This document shows, one piece after another, positions 22,601-34,048 of a stretch of DNA of 64,000 nt (the stretch's first letter is position 1; the number at the start of each line of letters is the position of its first letter). The stretch spans positions 613,763-677,762 of the forward strand of contig BSBK01007856.1 of the NCBI GenBank assembly GCA_027943335.1, written 5' to 3'. The notes below the pieces were generated by a model. The model did not search any database, was not told the origin of the DNA, and saw only the letters and a program-made list of their open reading frames with translations. This DNA comes from Chamaecyparis obtusa. Lineage: Eukaryota; Streptophyta; Pinopsida; Cupressales; Cupressaceae. Position numbers and translations under genes: made by a program.

Positions 22601-24204
22601 CTATTATGCCCAATGAGGTCTAGTCAAAGAAGATTAAGGAGTATCCTCAACTTTAATTGGACCAAGAAAAGGTGGAATCCTATGAGTTAGGGTTGAGGCA
22701 GATTCATCATTTGAATTACTAACATCACTATCCACAATGTTTGAAGTATGTGGAGTAGATGCTAAGTTAGGCGACCTTCCTCAAAGGGAACACTCCTCTC
22801 TAAGAAAATATCATGTGTCTGAGGATCCATAAGTCTAAATGCCTTAACACTTTAAAAATGTCCAATAATTATGCAAGGTCTACTTTGAGGTTCCAATGCC
22901 TTGCATTTTTGTGAAGATATGCATGCCCATTCTAAACAACCAAAGACTCTGAAGTGTTTCACAACTGATTTTGTACCACACCAAGCCTCAAAAGGAGTGA
23001 TTCTATTGAAGACTTTATGAGGATCTCTATTTAGGATGTGATTGGCACAACCTATAACTTCTATCAAAATTGATGGAACAAGATACTTAGCTTGAAACAT
23101 GAAGCTTGTCATTTTATTAAGAGTTATAATCTTCCTTTCTACAACATATATTTGTTGTGGAGTGAATGCAACTAGATTATGAAGATCAATACCCTCAAGT
23201 GTACAAAAGTCCATAAGTCTTGAGTTCACATATTCCCTTCCATTATATGTTGAAAGAACCTTGATGGATTTCCTTGATTGCTTCTGAACATGATCCTTGA
23301 AGGTGAGAAACTTATCCAACACTTCATTCTCATGACTAAAAAAATAGACTCATGTGTAGTGTGAAAAGTCATAAATAAAGGTGAGGACATAGCGAGCCTT
23401 GTTGAATGATGTCACTAGAAAGGGGCCTGCTACATCACTATGAATCAACTCAAGAACAAATGATACTCTCCAAGACTTCCCTTTTTCAAACTTATCTTCT
23501 AGCTGTGTATCCATTGAAAAAATTGAATATTCACCCTTAGAAAAGTTAATTGTAGTTAGACCTTTGACCATATTTTTTTAATCTAAGTTGCATAAGATAA
23601 TGGTAATCAAGATGTCCAAACTACTCATGCCATAATTTACTTTATGAATTTATATGTGTCAACAAGGCATGTGAAGGAGACTTAGGCGCAAAGTGGGAGA
23701 AACAATAAAGCCTTGTGTCACAATTACCTTTACCCACTGCAACCAAAGCAACATCCTTCAAATTTTTTACTACAACTGAATCAAGAAGGAACTCAACTTT
23801 ATTTCCACCTCCATAGTGAGTGATTTGGTAAATTGAAAGGAGATTGGTCCTAAGGTTAGGAACATAAATAACATCCTTTAATGCTCCATTTTCCATCTCA
23901 ACTTGATCTTTCCCTTCAACTTCCACTTGAGTATCATCTCCTACAAAGATGTGAGGTACCTTAGATGGATCTAATAAAGAAAACTACTCATTTGAAGAAC
24001 CCATATGATTAGTGACACATGAGTCAAGTATCCATTCTTCTGAAGAACTTGTAGTTAATCTATCACACCCTGCATGTTCATGAACATGGAGGGTTGGCCC
24101 TACTATTCTATGGGTAGGTGGAAGGACTAATGCCCCGACAACTAGCAACAAATACTTTCCCTTTTCCCTTTGAAGTGGAAGGAGATGAACCCTTGGAAGC
24201 ATTT
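22600..24204 (-). pseudogene. Copia protease-integrase remnant (element C)
   Basis: Right to left: protease site EEWILDSCVTNHM near 24010-24045 (the Gly of DSG is Cys here); protease body to about 23790 (VPNLRTNLLSIYQ); GAG-pre-integrase remnants near 23640; integrase 23571-22852 with HSDVAGPF. The second catalytic block reads STYNGREY (Asp to Tyr) and the third is QIYVVERK (Glu kept). A linker with PQTHDI and a Ser/Asn/Asp-rich tract reaches about 22600. Frame breaks near 23340, 23610 and 23950. The same element's Gag lies 38 kb away at 62507-63394, separated by element A. Confidence 0.75.
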
Positions 24205-24209
24205 GGTAC
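24205..24209. repeat. Target-site duplication of element A, left copy (GGTAC)
   Basis: GGTAC sits directly before the first base of the A 5' LTR and recurs directly after its 3' LTR at 62502-62506. Confidence 0.8.
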
Positions 24210-24581
24210 TATTGTGGTCCCACAACCACGCTCCCCTTTCTTGGCCCTTATGGCCTAAGTGGCCCCCCCTGTCTACTTTTTTGCTTGCCTCGCTTTGTTT
24301 TTAGGGTTGGTGTCTTTAGTTTCTTTTTAGTTTTTGGCCTTTTTCGGCCTTGTCGGCCTTTCAGAAGCCTGAAGTATGCGAAGGAACCAGCAGAGCAGCC
24401 TAGCGGTTGTGTTTTCGGTCTTCTCGATGTTTTCAGAATTATCGGTGGTCTTGTACACCAAAAGACTGACTCTCGCCGGAGTCAGCCTTTCGGCAGTTTC
24501 GGCCAACAAGAAGCCCGACAAGTCTAAAATGGTTGAAAGGCTACCACGCGGGATGAGTGACATCACCAATGCCGCACTGCC

Positions 24582-24590
24582 TATAAAAGG
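24582..24590 (+). promoter_or_regulatory. TATA box of the A 5' LTR
   Basis: TATAAAAGG, conserved in the 3' LTR at 38991-38999. It would start transcription near 24612, upstream of the LTR coding region. Confidence 0.6.
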
Positions 24591-25033
24591 TGCGAAGGTC
24601 TTTTCGAACCTTCACTTTGCGCATTTGCTCCTTCCTCTTTTGTTTGCCCACCTTTTCGCCACTAGCTTGCTTTCGCTCCATTTGGCTCCTATTTTCCTCG
24701 CTGGTCTTCGTCGGGCTCTTTGTCTTTTGGGTAGGTGGTCTCCTCCCCTTTGTTTTCTTTTTCGAGTTGTTTCCTTTTCATTGATTCTCATTTTCTTGCT
24801 TCCTCTTGGGTCTAGGTTTTAGTGTTGTCATTTTTTTTTGCTTAGTTCTTAGTTTTAGGTTGCTTTAGGTCATCCTTTTCGGCCTTAGGGGTTGCTGAGG
24901 TAGTCACCTCACATCCCTAGGTGGGTTTTTGGTTGAACTCACCGTCAGCCTCATTTTTTGAGTACGGCCCAAAACCCTAGATTCAAACCTTCAGTGTCTA
25001 AAAATCATGGAGTGCCTCCCATAGTGGAAAATC

Positions 25034-25215
25034 GCTAAGTCCTCGAGCTGTCAGTGTTTTCGTGTTTTCGCACACCAAAATATCTCTCACCACTGAAACT
25101 ACTGAAGAAGGCACATTCCCTTTCTTTCACTGCTAAGTCCCTGAGCTGTTGGCATTTTGGTGTTTTCACACACCGAAATATCTCTCACCACCGAAACCGC
25201 CAAAGAAGGATGCCC
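25034..25215 (+). repeat. 98-bp tandem repeat in the A LTR
   Basis: Two units starting GCTAAGTCC at 25034 and 25132, each containing a GTTTTCGCACACC...ATATCTCTCACCAC core. The same duplication is in the 3' LTR (39443 and 39541), so it is older than the insertion. Confidence 0.75.
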
Positions 25216-25449
25216 TATTTTGCACTCGACTAGCTTTCGACCTTTCGGCCTTTCAGACTTCACAACTTATCAGGGTTTCAGAGGTCCTAACACTGAAAGT
25301 CTCTGCCCTTTCCTTTCATTTCCTTTTTTTGCCTATCATTCTTTTGGTCCTTTCGGTCTTGTTGGACCTGTCGGTGCTTCCTATGTCCGATAAGTGCGAA
25401 AGGGCGAAAGGACCATAGTCTCTACTATTTGCTTCAAAACATGTTTTCA

Positions 25450-25521
25450 GTGAGTAATGGTGCTTTCCCAGTTTCTTTTCTCCCATTATGTTATTGATTC
25501 AGGCCTTGTGCTCTTTTGCAG
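25450..25521 (+). other. Possible 72-nt intron before the LTR ORF
   Basis: Donor GTGAGTAATG at 25450 and acceptor CTCTTTTGCAG ending at 25521, with a T-rich stretch between. The same 72-nt unit is in the 3' LTR (56960-57031). The upstream frame has a TAG in both copies, so the first exon would be noncoding. The start codon would be ATG at 25524, just after the acceptor. Confidence 0.35.
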
Positions 25522-25523
25522 AT

Positions 25524-28500
25524 ATGACTGAGAAAGTACTAGCATCATCAATGATGAAATACCAATTCAAAGGATACCACCCACCATATAAAGTGACAGA
25601 TCTACATGCCGGAATAACCGATACTGACATCGGGAATGTAAGCTGGAATGAATATCTAAATAAGTGTGCTCAACCGATGGGTCATTTAGAGGATTGTACA
25701 TCATTGGTTCACTGTTCCTTGGTGAATGCATCGGCACATTTGGTCTCCATCTAGTCAGTAGAGCTCATAAATACACTGGCCAATCATTATGTGCCAAATG
25801 AGTGCATGGTCAGGAACAGTGTTGGGGAGGTCATCTTGGACCTAAGGCCAGATAATATTGAAGATGTTTTCCACTTGCCAAAGGGAATTGACAAGTTTTT
25901 TAACTTCAATACAAATAGAGGGATGGAGTTCTACAACAAACATACTCAAAGAGCGCACAACATTGTCAACAATGAATACTTAATGCAGCCATTGCCCAAG
26001 AACAGGCTGGATAGAATCGACATGAGGAGGGGTTATATGAAAGAAGATATCAAGGCTGCCATCATGATGATAAGCAGGGTCTACGGCCTGCCTAAATCCC
26101 ACCAACTAGAGCCCTGGATGATCTTCCTCATCCAGAAGATAAAGGAGAGACAAGTGAGGTTCGATTGGGCCTCTATTCTCAGCAATCAGCTAAATGAGCA
26201 GTTGATTCAAGTGAAGAATGACCCACACTTCTATATGACATCTTATGTGGTGTATCTACTAGTCGCCAGGGTAGTGTACCTAGGGTTGACTAAGGTCAAT
26301 AACATTGTGGAACAAAACACTTGGCCTTTCACATTATATCCACAACTAGTGTGAAAGGATTTCTTAGTGCATAACAGCCCAAAATTTAGGATAGTTAATG
26401 ATGCTTTTGTCTTTGCAATCATCCGCTCCATTGAGGGTGACTTTGCTAAAAGGCTATCTACAGAGGAAGTGGCCAAAGTGAAAGCCATTGGAGCATTTTT
26501 CATTCAGTTCAGGACATTCACGTACATACGGGTTGTAGGAAGTACCTTAGCACCCAAGAAGCTCCCAAGATATCCTTCTGATAGGGTAGTTCTACTGGAA
26601 ATAGCTAGGCAATTGTCTGATGCTCACGAGCATATCAAGCATAAGAAGAAACATTGTTGGAGCTTTCCCATTTCGATTGGTTCTCATTGTGTTCCAGACA
26701 TGAAAGTCTGCAAGTCACTAGTTTGAGAATGGGATGAGTTCCCACTGGTAGACTATAGCTTGGTGAGGCCACATTTTGATCCCATTGGTACCTATAGCCA
26801 CATAATGGGAAGACACTATATCCATGAGCCGCATATTGAAGACCATTGGGCTAATTGTGTGGATGATTATGAGGTGATAATCTGTGACTATTACCAGATG
26901 AGCCTAGAGTTGGCACAAGGTGCCCTTTCCTTGAAGATTCTGCCAAAGGCATTGGATGCTGATCCTGATAATATCCTGGATTCCATATATAATGTAGACA
27001 AGATATATACTAGGGCCATTCTAAATGTAGAGGCAGACCGGGATGAGAATGATAACATGGACTTTAGAGCACGACATGTGATCAAGCTTACAAAGTCTTG
27101 GGTTGCTTGTCCATATCCTATGCAACCACTTCCCATGAAGCAACTCCCCGAGAAACCATCTTGGGAGAAGAAGCAAGGAGAGAAGATTTTAAAACCACAA
27201 TTCAAAGGGGCTACCCCTCTAACGCCTGAGACCATTTATCAGCATGAGCGCCCTACTACCTATGGCTCAGCTACACACTCCAAGAATGTATAGTCTAAAA
27301 TGAGAGGGAGTGTGGCATCATCAGATGCTCCTTCTTCTAGTGGTCCAATTTCTCCAAGCTTCGCTACAAAAACAAAGTTGAAGATAGTACGACCCAAACC
27401 AGTTGGAGTAAGCAAAGGACATGTCTACAAGTAGAAAGCAAGTTCAACTCCTACACAGATGGACACTCTGGAACAAGAAGATGAGGATGAGTTGGATGAA
27501 ATGCCCCTCAATAGGAGGACCTGAACAAAAGGTTTCCTAAAGAAAAGAAGAATAATGGAAGAGGATCCTAAGGATGGTGAAGGGGTTGCTCAGGTGGAGC
27601 CAATGAATTTGGATGCCCTAGGTGATGATGAATTCAACATCTCTGATTTTGCAAGTTTACATGGATTCAAAGAGACTGAGCAACAGGTTCCTATGTAGTT
27701 CACTAGTCTTTTTAGTGGCGTAGGAGAAGAATTACCACAGGCATCTTAGGAGCAGAGTAGGGATGAAGTAGCTATAAACCAAGAAGGAATTACAGAGCCT
27801 GGGAAGTACTCTTTTGTTAAGATCACCTTGGAGGAGGAAATGTTTACACAAGTACCATTGGATGCATCTATCCTGCCTCTACCTCCACCTTGTTCTTCTG
27901 CACTCCCTTCCACTTCACTTTATGAGCTTCCCACTACTCCACCTTCCGCTCCCATACAAAGTAATCTGCTATCTCAGCAACCTTCTTCTTCCCATGTTCC
28001 TTTCCTGACTCCAACTCCACTAGGCCATCTGACCACTCCCCTCATGTCTTTTGTGCCTCCCCCACTCAACATTCCTCCCCAAGTTCATACGGAGTTAATA
28101 CCCCATAGCTCACAGGAACTAGAGAAAGAAGTTGAAGTCATCGGCATAGATGGGGAAGAGAAAATTCATATTGGCTCTAAGGAGCAAGGTGGCAAGGGAG
28201 AATCATAGATAGAAGAAGAGTCACATATAGAAGAAGATAAGCCTCACATAGATATTGAGGAACAGACAGTTGATGAGCAACAGACAACTGATGAGGAAGA
28301 GCCGGAACAAGATATTGAGAATGAGCAGGAGGTAGAAGATGATGAAGCTCCCGAAGAGATGAGGATAGAACATGTGGGGACTTCTACTACGTTGGATACT
28401 CCCTATGAGCCATAGAATGCGTTGTCAAAGCTGATGTGGTTTACAAAGGAGGTGCAACCGAGGGTTAGAATATACACCAATGATGAGGTCGATATGACCA

Positions 28501-29588
28501 CACTAGGACACGCCTTGCAAAAAATGGCACCAGTTCCCCCAGCAAAGAGAATGTCCTATGTAACACAAGATCAGACAAGGAGGTGGAAGGCACATGTGGT
28601 TGTCCCTACAATGGATGTCAGCTCAAAGGAGATCACCCTGAAGGATTATGCATTAGAAGAAGTGGACTTGGGTGAACCAACCAGAGAAGGTAGCAAAACC
28701 TTGGCTACGTTGGGTTTGAAGCACGCTCTGGGCTTCATGAGTAAAGATGAAGAAAGGATAAAAGCATTTGAAGAACAAAATGAAGGAATGAAGAAGTTTA
28801 TTATGAAGACAGCAAGTCCAATTGACCCTGATAACCCCGAAGCCTCATTACAAGCAATTTTGGAAAGGAAGGGGGAAATAAATTTAGATATACCACATTC
28901 TTTTGTACAGGCCTGTGTTGATTGGAAGCTAGATTTTGAGTACTTCACCAAGATGTCCCTAAAGAAGATTTTGAGGCCACTACAAGGCATTCTGGTAGGA
29001 GTGACTTCATTGGTCGATATCATGAGCGAGGAGGATGGTGTAGAAGAAATGATACTCAAGTGGCATAAGGTCCTGGAAGATTTGAAGGTAATTAGGAAAC
29101 AACGCTTCTAGATTCTGGTCAAGATATATGATGGATCTGAACTTGACAATTTTGAGGAGTGGATTCAAGTGATCACTGCCGCTCTAACCATGTTTGAAAA
29201 GGTTTTGAAAAGATTAAATAAGAGGAGAGATTATAGTATGGTCTTTGTGAAATAGTTGCATGAGTTTTTTGAAGGTTTGGACTTGGATTTATATGAGGAA
29301 GATGATGATAAGACAATGTACTCTATAAATACCGTCGTCGAGCAGTACATAGATATATTTCAAGGATTCAAGACAAAGGAAGATCTACAACAAATGTTTT
29401 ATCAGAAGGAGGAGATCCAAAAGATGGTGTCTTGGGAAGAGGAGATCAAGGCATTTTCAGAAGAGTTATTTGTCTTCCGAGATCGTCAGCAAGAAGTGCT
29501 TCAAGAGATCAAAGTGCCCAACTTTGAGGAAGTGTCAGAGGTAGTAGATAGGTTTAGATGAGCACATCCAGAAATTCTCCCTATATAG
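25524..29588 (+). pseudogene. LTR-encoded protein of element A, 5' LTR copy
   Basis: One reading frame is kept over 4.06 kb (about 1,350 codons) with no frameshift, only about 14 stops. Part 1 (to a TAG at 27291, about 590 codons) is globular, with blocks such as VSWNEYLNKCAQPMG, DNIEDVFHLPKG and MISRVYGLPKSHQLEPW. The xxIEDVFHLPKG phrase recalls the ...LExVxxLLGLP pattern of plant-transposon-associated mobile domains, but I cannot assign a family. Part 2 (ATG at 27300) is acidic and Pro/Ser-rich (27850-28100), with an EEDKPHIDIEEQ-type acidic run near 28210-28340. It ends with a helical, possibly coiled-coil region (28400-29560). Stops at 27291, 28206 and 29253 are also in the other LTR. Others, such as TAG at 25752 and TGA at 26352, are CAG or CGA in the other LTR. 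Not gag or pol; role unknown. Confidence 0.65.
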
Positions 29589-29599
29589 TGAGCATCCGG

Positions 29600-31012
29600 T
29601 TCAAAACTGCCTCAATTTTGTATGTATAAAATTCAGTTTGATACTTGGCCAATTTTGCAGTATGGGATTTTTGGCCCTTTCGGCCATAGGGAGTTTTTGG
29701 CCTCCAAAAACTCTGACAACTCTGACAACTCCAAAATGGTAGAGATAAGGGCGGCACTTAGACAAATTTTGGGTGTGGAAATTTTTGGACCAAGTGTCGG
29801 GTTTTGGGCATTTTTTGGCATGGCTGAAAGATGACTCCAATTATCTCTAGGTTCATTCTTCAGTCATCTGGGCTTCTTTCTTTGGTTTCTTTGGGCATGA
29901 TTGGGGGATCTCTTTTAGTCAGGACCACATAGAGCAGCAAAAGCCAAGGATGAAGGGTACAAACAGGAAGATCATCAAGTGCATGCAGCAGTTTTGGCCC
30001 CGTTTTGGGATATCTGATACTTGATTTATGCAAATCTTTGTAATGCACGAGGTTTAATTCCATTCTAGGATAGTTTAGTTAGACTTTAGAAGTAGTTTCT
30101 TTAATGCAAAGCTCTATTTTAGACTTCTCTTCAAGTTTTAGTTGCAGCGAAACCCTAGCTGCAGAAATAAGAGCAGAGCTCTATAAATTGTAATAAAATG
30201 ATGTAATAAGGGTCGACTAAATCATTAATACAAATTATACAATTGGTGCTTCATCCACAGTGTGATTTTTCTATTGTCTATGCGAAATCTATGAATGTGT
30301 GATTTGCTCATTCTTTATTTCAAAGAGCTGATTGTTTGTTTGATGATTTCAAGTCTGCGATCTCTTAATTTGGTGTTTGCTGGTATGATATTGCTCTGTT
30401 GTGATGAATCTCTAAGAAGATCTTTCTTTGGTGCTTAAAGATTAACTTGTCTCACGTGTGCACTCATTTGGAGTGGCTTCGTGATCCGATGAGTTTTGAC
30501 TTATCATACGTCTGCATTTGTTCAAACTTCCATTGATGATTGCATCCATTCAACTGAAGATTGTGACACGATCTGATCTCTATTGTGTGGGTTTCCTCAT
30601 CTTCTTGGTTATTTAATTGGCATGGTGGTATGATGCTAGCATTTGTCCATTAGGTTTACTTTCCGCAATTTTCATTCAATTTTCTTGTTACCCTCCATCT
30701 TCTAACCTTCTTGGCAAGTTATTTTCAGTAGATTAATTTAAATTAGTATTGTTTCCATTTCTTAAATCTGAAAATTGAATAAAAAAGAGAGATATTGTGG
30801 AATCCTAAAGTTTGTTTTGTAGTTTCCCTTAAAAGAAGTACCAACAAAAGCCTCCTTGATAAAAAAATTCACATTTGTCTTCCGTTGAGCTATCCGAGCG
30901 GTTGAGACCCAGCCATCCAGAACTTGGAGATTGATCCCGTCAATCTTCCAAGAGAGGAGTTTGTTCTTACACATTCCTAGCTGTTGTCTTTGTGTAAAAA
31001 TGACGCTCAACA
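29600..31012 (+). other. 3' part of the A LTR downstream of the ORF
   Basis: Noncoding. Holds a second TTTCGGCC-rich patch (29670-29830), TATAAATTGTAATAAAATG near 30181 (possible polyadenylation context), and TACA followed by TTGGTGCTTCATCC at 30238-30256, which looks like an LTR end plus PBS. The last 260 bp is conserved with 62240-62501. Confidence 0.6.
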
Positions 31013-31033
31013 AAAGTGGTGCTAGAAGGAGGG
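31013..31033 (+). other. Primer-binding site of element A
   Basis: TGGTGCTAGAAGGAGGG starts at 31017, four bases after the LTR end CAACA. It has the expected TGG start. tRNA not assigned. Confidence 0.55.
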
Positions 31034-31255
31034 CCCTCGAAAGGGACACCCCAGAATATTGGATCATTCTCTCCGAAGAGGTTTCAACAAGTCCTTAGAT
31101 CTTCACCCAACAAAGGGGAGTTCCTTGAACTTACAGATTTTTGCAGAGCTCAGAGCAGCAAAACAAAGCACGGAGGAGATACTTCAGATCATCTAGATCT
31201 TTGTGCACTTTCAATCATTGCTGCCCTGCCTGCTGCTCCGCCACCACTGGCTCCA

Positions 31256-32470
31256 ATGGCATTCTTTGCAAATGCTCAAAGTTCACCACTAGACATACAG
31301 GGACAGCTACACCAGCTACCCAAGAATCTTGAGAAATTCTACCCATGATTCATCTATGGAGAATCCAGGATAGCGGAAGAACACATTCATGCATTCAAAG
31401 AATTGTGCAATCAAAAAGAGATTGCTCATCAAGATGTCATGTGCTACCTTTTCCCATACACACTGGGAGAATTTAAATATAACTAGTACCTGAATCTACC
31501 ATGAGGATCTGTCACTACCTGGCAAGAGTTTGAAACAAAATTCTTAAATCAATTCAAGCTATATGTGGATCCGGCAAGTCTCCATCACTAGTTTATCTTG
31601 GTAAGGAAAGACCTCAATGAATCTATCACCATGTTCAACCATCATTTTCACAAGATGTACCAGAAACTTGAAGCTCCTTACATGGTACCAGTTGGCACTG
31701 CCATATAGGTGTACTTGTGCACCTTGGACCCATTAACGTCTATATTTTTGAAAAGATTACCTCCTGTAGATATTGACACTTTGGAGAAAGTATGTAACGA
31801 AGCTATCTTGTTCACTCAACAAATGGACCCGCAAGCAGGAGGAAGTTCTGGCATCTCACCAACATTGGGAAATGATGTTGCAGCTGGTCCTTTCATAGCA
31901 AACAATCAATTACCAATGCACCAAACCCTGAAGATCAACCTGGTACAAACTTCATATGCTGTTGCCCCACCATTGACCATCACATACCCAAGGTATGACA
32001 CACACAAGGCTACCTTCTGTGAACAAAAGGTCGCTATCCCAAATGAACCAGACCAAGCTCTAGTCAATGAGTTAGATGCTATGAAGAAGATGATTTCCCA
32101 ATTAACTGGAGAGATCACGTGAATGAAGCTCAATCCAACTCTGAATCAAGGAAACCCTCCACGACTAGCTGTTGTCCCAAATACTTACTCTCAGAATCAG
32201 AATCGTAGTTATGGCAATTACAACAACAAAAATAATAGTAGTGGAGGAGGCTATGGGAATGGCCCTCAAGACAAACAGTTTGGGCAATAGAGGGAAAATA
32301 GGACTTGGAATACATGTCCAAACAATGGTAGTATCCCTGTGGATAATGTCAACCTCTTCAGTTCAGCAGAAGCCAACTACATTCAGGGCCCCAACATGCA
32401 TCAACTAGATTATGAGTACAGAGAGGGGTTTGATAACCAAACTTAGGATTCTGAGAGTTCCCAGGCTCGT
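31256..32470 (+). pseudogene. Gag of element A
   Basis: Starts at or before the ATG at 31256 (MAFFANAQSS). The Retrotrans_gag core is seen as YLFPYTLGEFKYN...GSVTTWQEFETKFLNQF and MFNHHFHKMYQKL (31440-31680). An Asn/Gly-rich tail follows (31850-32300; NYNNKNNSSGGGYGN), in place of a clear CCHC knuckle. Stops at 31346, 31483, 31501, 31588, 31707, 32120 and 32288 are mostly in W, Q or R positions of the family. It shares one frame with the downstream protease and RT, so gag and pol are fused. Confidence 0.75.
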
Positions 32471-32479
32471 TTCAGTGCC

Positions 32480-33660
32480 ATGGTATTTGACTCATATGAC
32501 CCAAGTTTAGACAGAACTCTAGTTAGTAACACTTTAGAGGAAGAGTTCATTTTCCCATTCAACCAAGAAAACCAACCAAAATATTCCGAGGTCCATGCTT
32601 TCCAGAGCAATAACAGGAATACCCACAACTTGAGAAGCAGGAGAGAGCCCCTGACAGATGGTATCCCTCCAAGTATGCAGCCCACTCCACCAGACCCAAG
32701 GGCCAACAATAACCCTACACCACCAAGGGGACCTAATACCACTATTGTCTAGACAACATCATATCAACCGGCCGCCTCAAAAGGCCCAGTTGGGGTCAAC
32801 GAAAGGTACAATGCGGTAGAAGAGTTGAAAAGGGTTAGAATGAATATGTCCATGTATGATATGTTGCAAAGTTGTCCTTCTCAAAGAGAAGCCCTCTTAA
32901 AGACCTTGGATCATTCCAAGTCAGCCTCACTCAGCAGTAATGCCAACAATGTGTCTAACGTAAATGCAACAGAGGCGATGCCAACCATGTTCAAGGATAG
33001 GGTAGAAGTGCCCTCATTCTTACTTAGCCTCAAAATATTTGGAAAGAACTTGCATAATTGTTTAATCAGCTCTGGTGCTTCATGTAATGTGATGCCATTA
33101 TCCATATGCCGGAGGTTAGGAGTGAATCCTCAGCCCACTAACCGAGTGGTAATCCAGCTTGATAAAATAGAAGTCAAAGTTATTGGGGTTTTGAAGGACA
33201 CATGGATTCAACTAACAGCCAACCCTAGGATCCAGGATTGCATTGATGTCCATGTGGTAGATATCCCAGAAACCTATGGCATGCTACTCAGTCAGGAATG
33301 GACATGATCTTTGAGGGGTTGGTTCTCTATTGATTTTACTCAACTCTGGCTGCCATGGAAGGGGCTCAACAATCAAATAAAAATTGATGCAGAACCCAAA
33401 CTCAAATAGATGATAACTGAATATAATGCCCTGAATGAAGTTTTGTTCTCACAAGCTGACTTGGGAGTGTACCATTTTGACAAAGCCTTTATATTCCACC
33501 TCAAGGGGGAAGAAGATTCTAATAGTAGTCTGGTACAAGGACTGGCATATGCTTAGATTACTGATGGAGTTCTCATGGAATTCATGATAGGCATGACCAA
33601 GAACATGGGACACCTTGGCAGAGACGCGGACCCAAATATACTTATGTTACCAGGTTACTG
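32480..33660 (+). pseudogene. Aspartic protease region of element A
   Basis: In the same frame as Gag. The active site reads CLISSGASCNVMPLS near 33058 where the family has LIDSGAS, so the catalytic Asp is Ser. Downstream VVIQLDKIEVKVIG and ETYGMLLSQEWT (33300) match the flap and the ILLGRPW-type box of gypsy proteases. A spacer rich in Pro and Asn precedes it (32640-32750). Confidence 0.7.
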
Positions 33661-33740
33661 TCGCCTCCACCAGACCAACCATTCAAAATTTACATGCCAA
33701 GACTGCCAACAGGTGGTTGTCCAGGTAGTAAGCCAGATGT
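33640..33740 (+). other. Cys/His cluster between protease and RNase H in A
   Basis: PGYCRLHQTNHSKFTCQDCQ has C-x2-H-x4-H-x4-C-x2-C spacing, which could bind zinc. It is in frame with gag-pol. Confidence 0.4.
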
Positions 33741-34048
33741 CTGATGCACCCCAACATGCAAGAGACATAATGACGGGTTCAAACAAGGATGGGCCCTCTA
33801 CCCACGAACAAACTCAGGTCCCTACAATAAAGGATTTTGTACAAGAAGAATGGAGTTCTTCAGATGATGGTTGTATGCCCCCATGCAATGAAGTTTGGCG
33901 CGAGGCCCGGGCGAAGCAAAAAATGAAATGGGTTCCTCTGTCAAGAAAGGAATGCCCTGAGGAAGAGACATTGGAGACCCTAAACACTAAAGACTTGTCA
34001 CTGCCCTGAACTCCTAGTGGACCCCAAGTCCAGGCACCTCCACCAGAG

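Larger units (their letters stand above)
24210..31012 (+). repeat. 5' LTR of element A (6.8 kb, carries an ORF)
   Basis: 6803 bp, matched along its length by 38619-39792 joined to 56890-62501. The U3 is only about 400 bp (TATA at 24582), so nearly all of the LTR is R/U5. It contains TTCGG/CCGAA-rich sequence, a 98-bp tandem repeat, a possible short intron, a coding region of about 4.1 kb (25524-29588), a T-rich tail with TATAAATTG and AATAAA-like signals near 30180-30200, and a PBS-like sequence at 30244. The 5' end is TA rather than TG in both LTRs. Confidence 0.85.

Noticed and set aside
24285..24822. Overlapping ORFs of 80-148 codons in the A LTR U3/R
   Set aside because: They cover the TATA box and TTCGG-rich promoter region, and the second LTR does not keep them equally; treated as noncoding.
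25524..27293. Host gene with strong conservation between two copies
   Set aside because: The two copies are the two LTRs of one element, so similarity reflects the copying mechanism and not selection.
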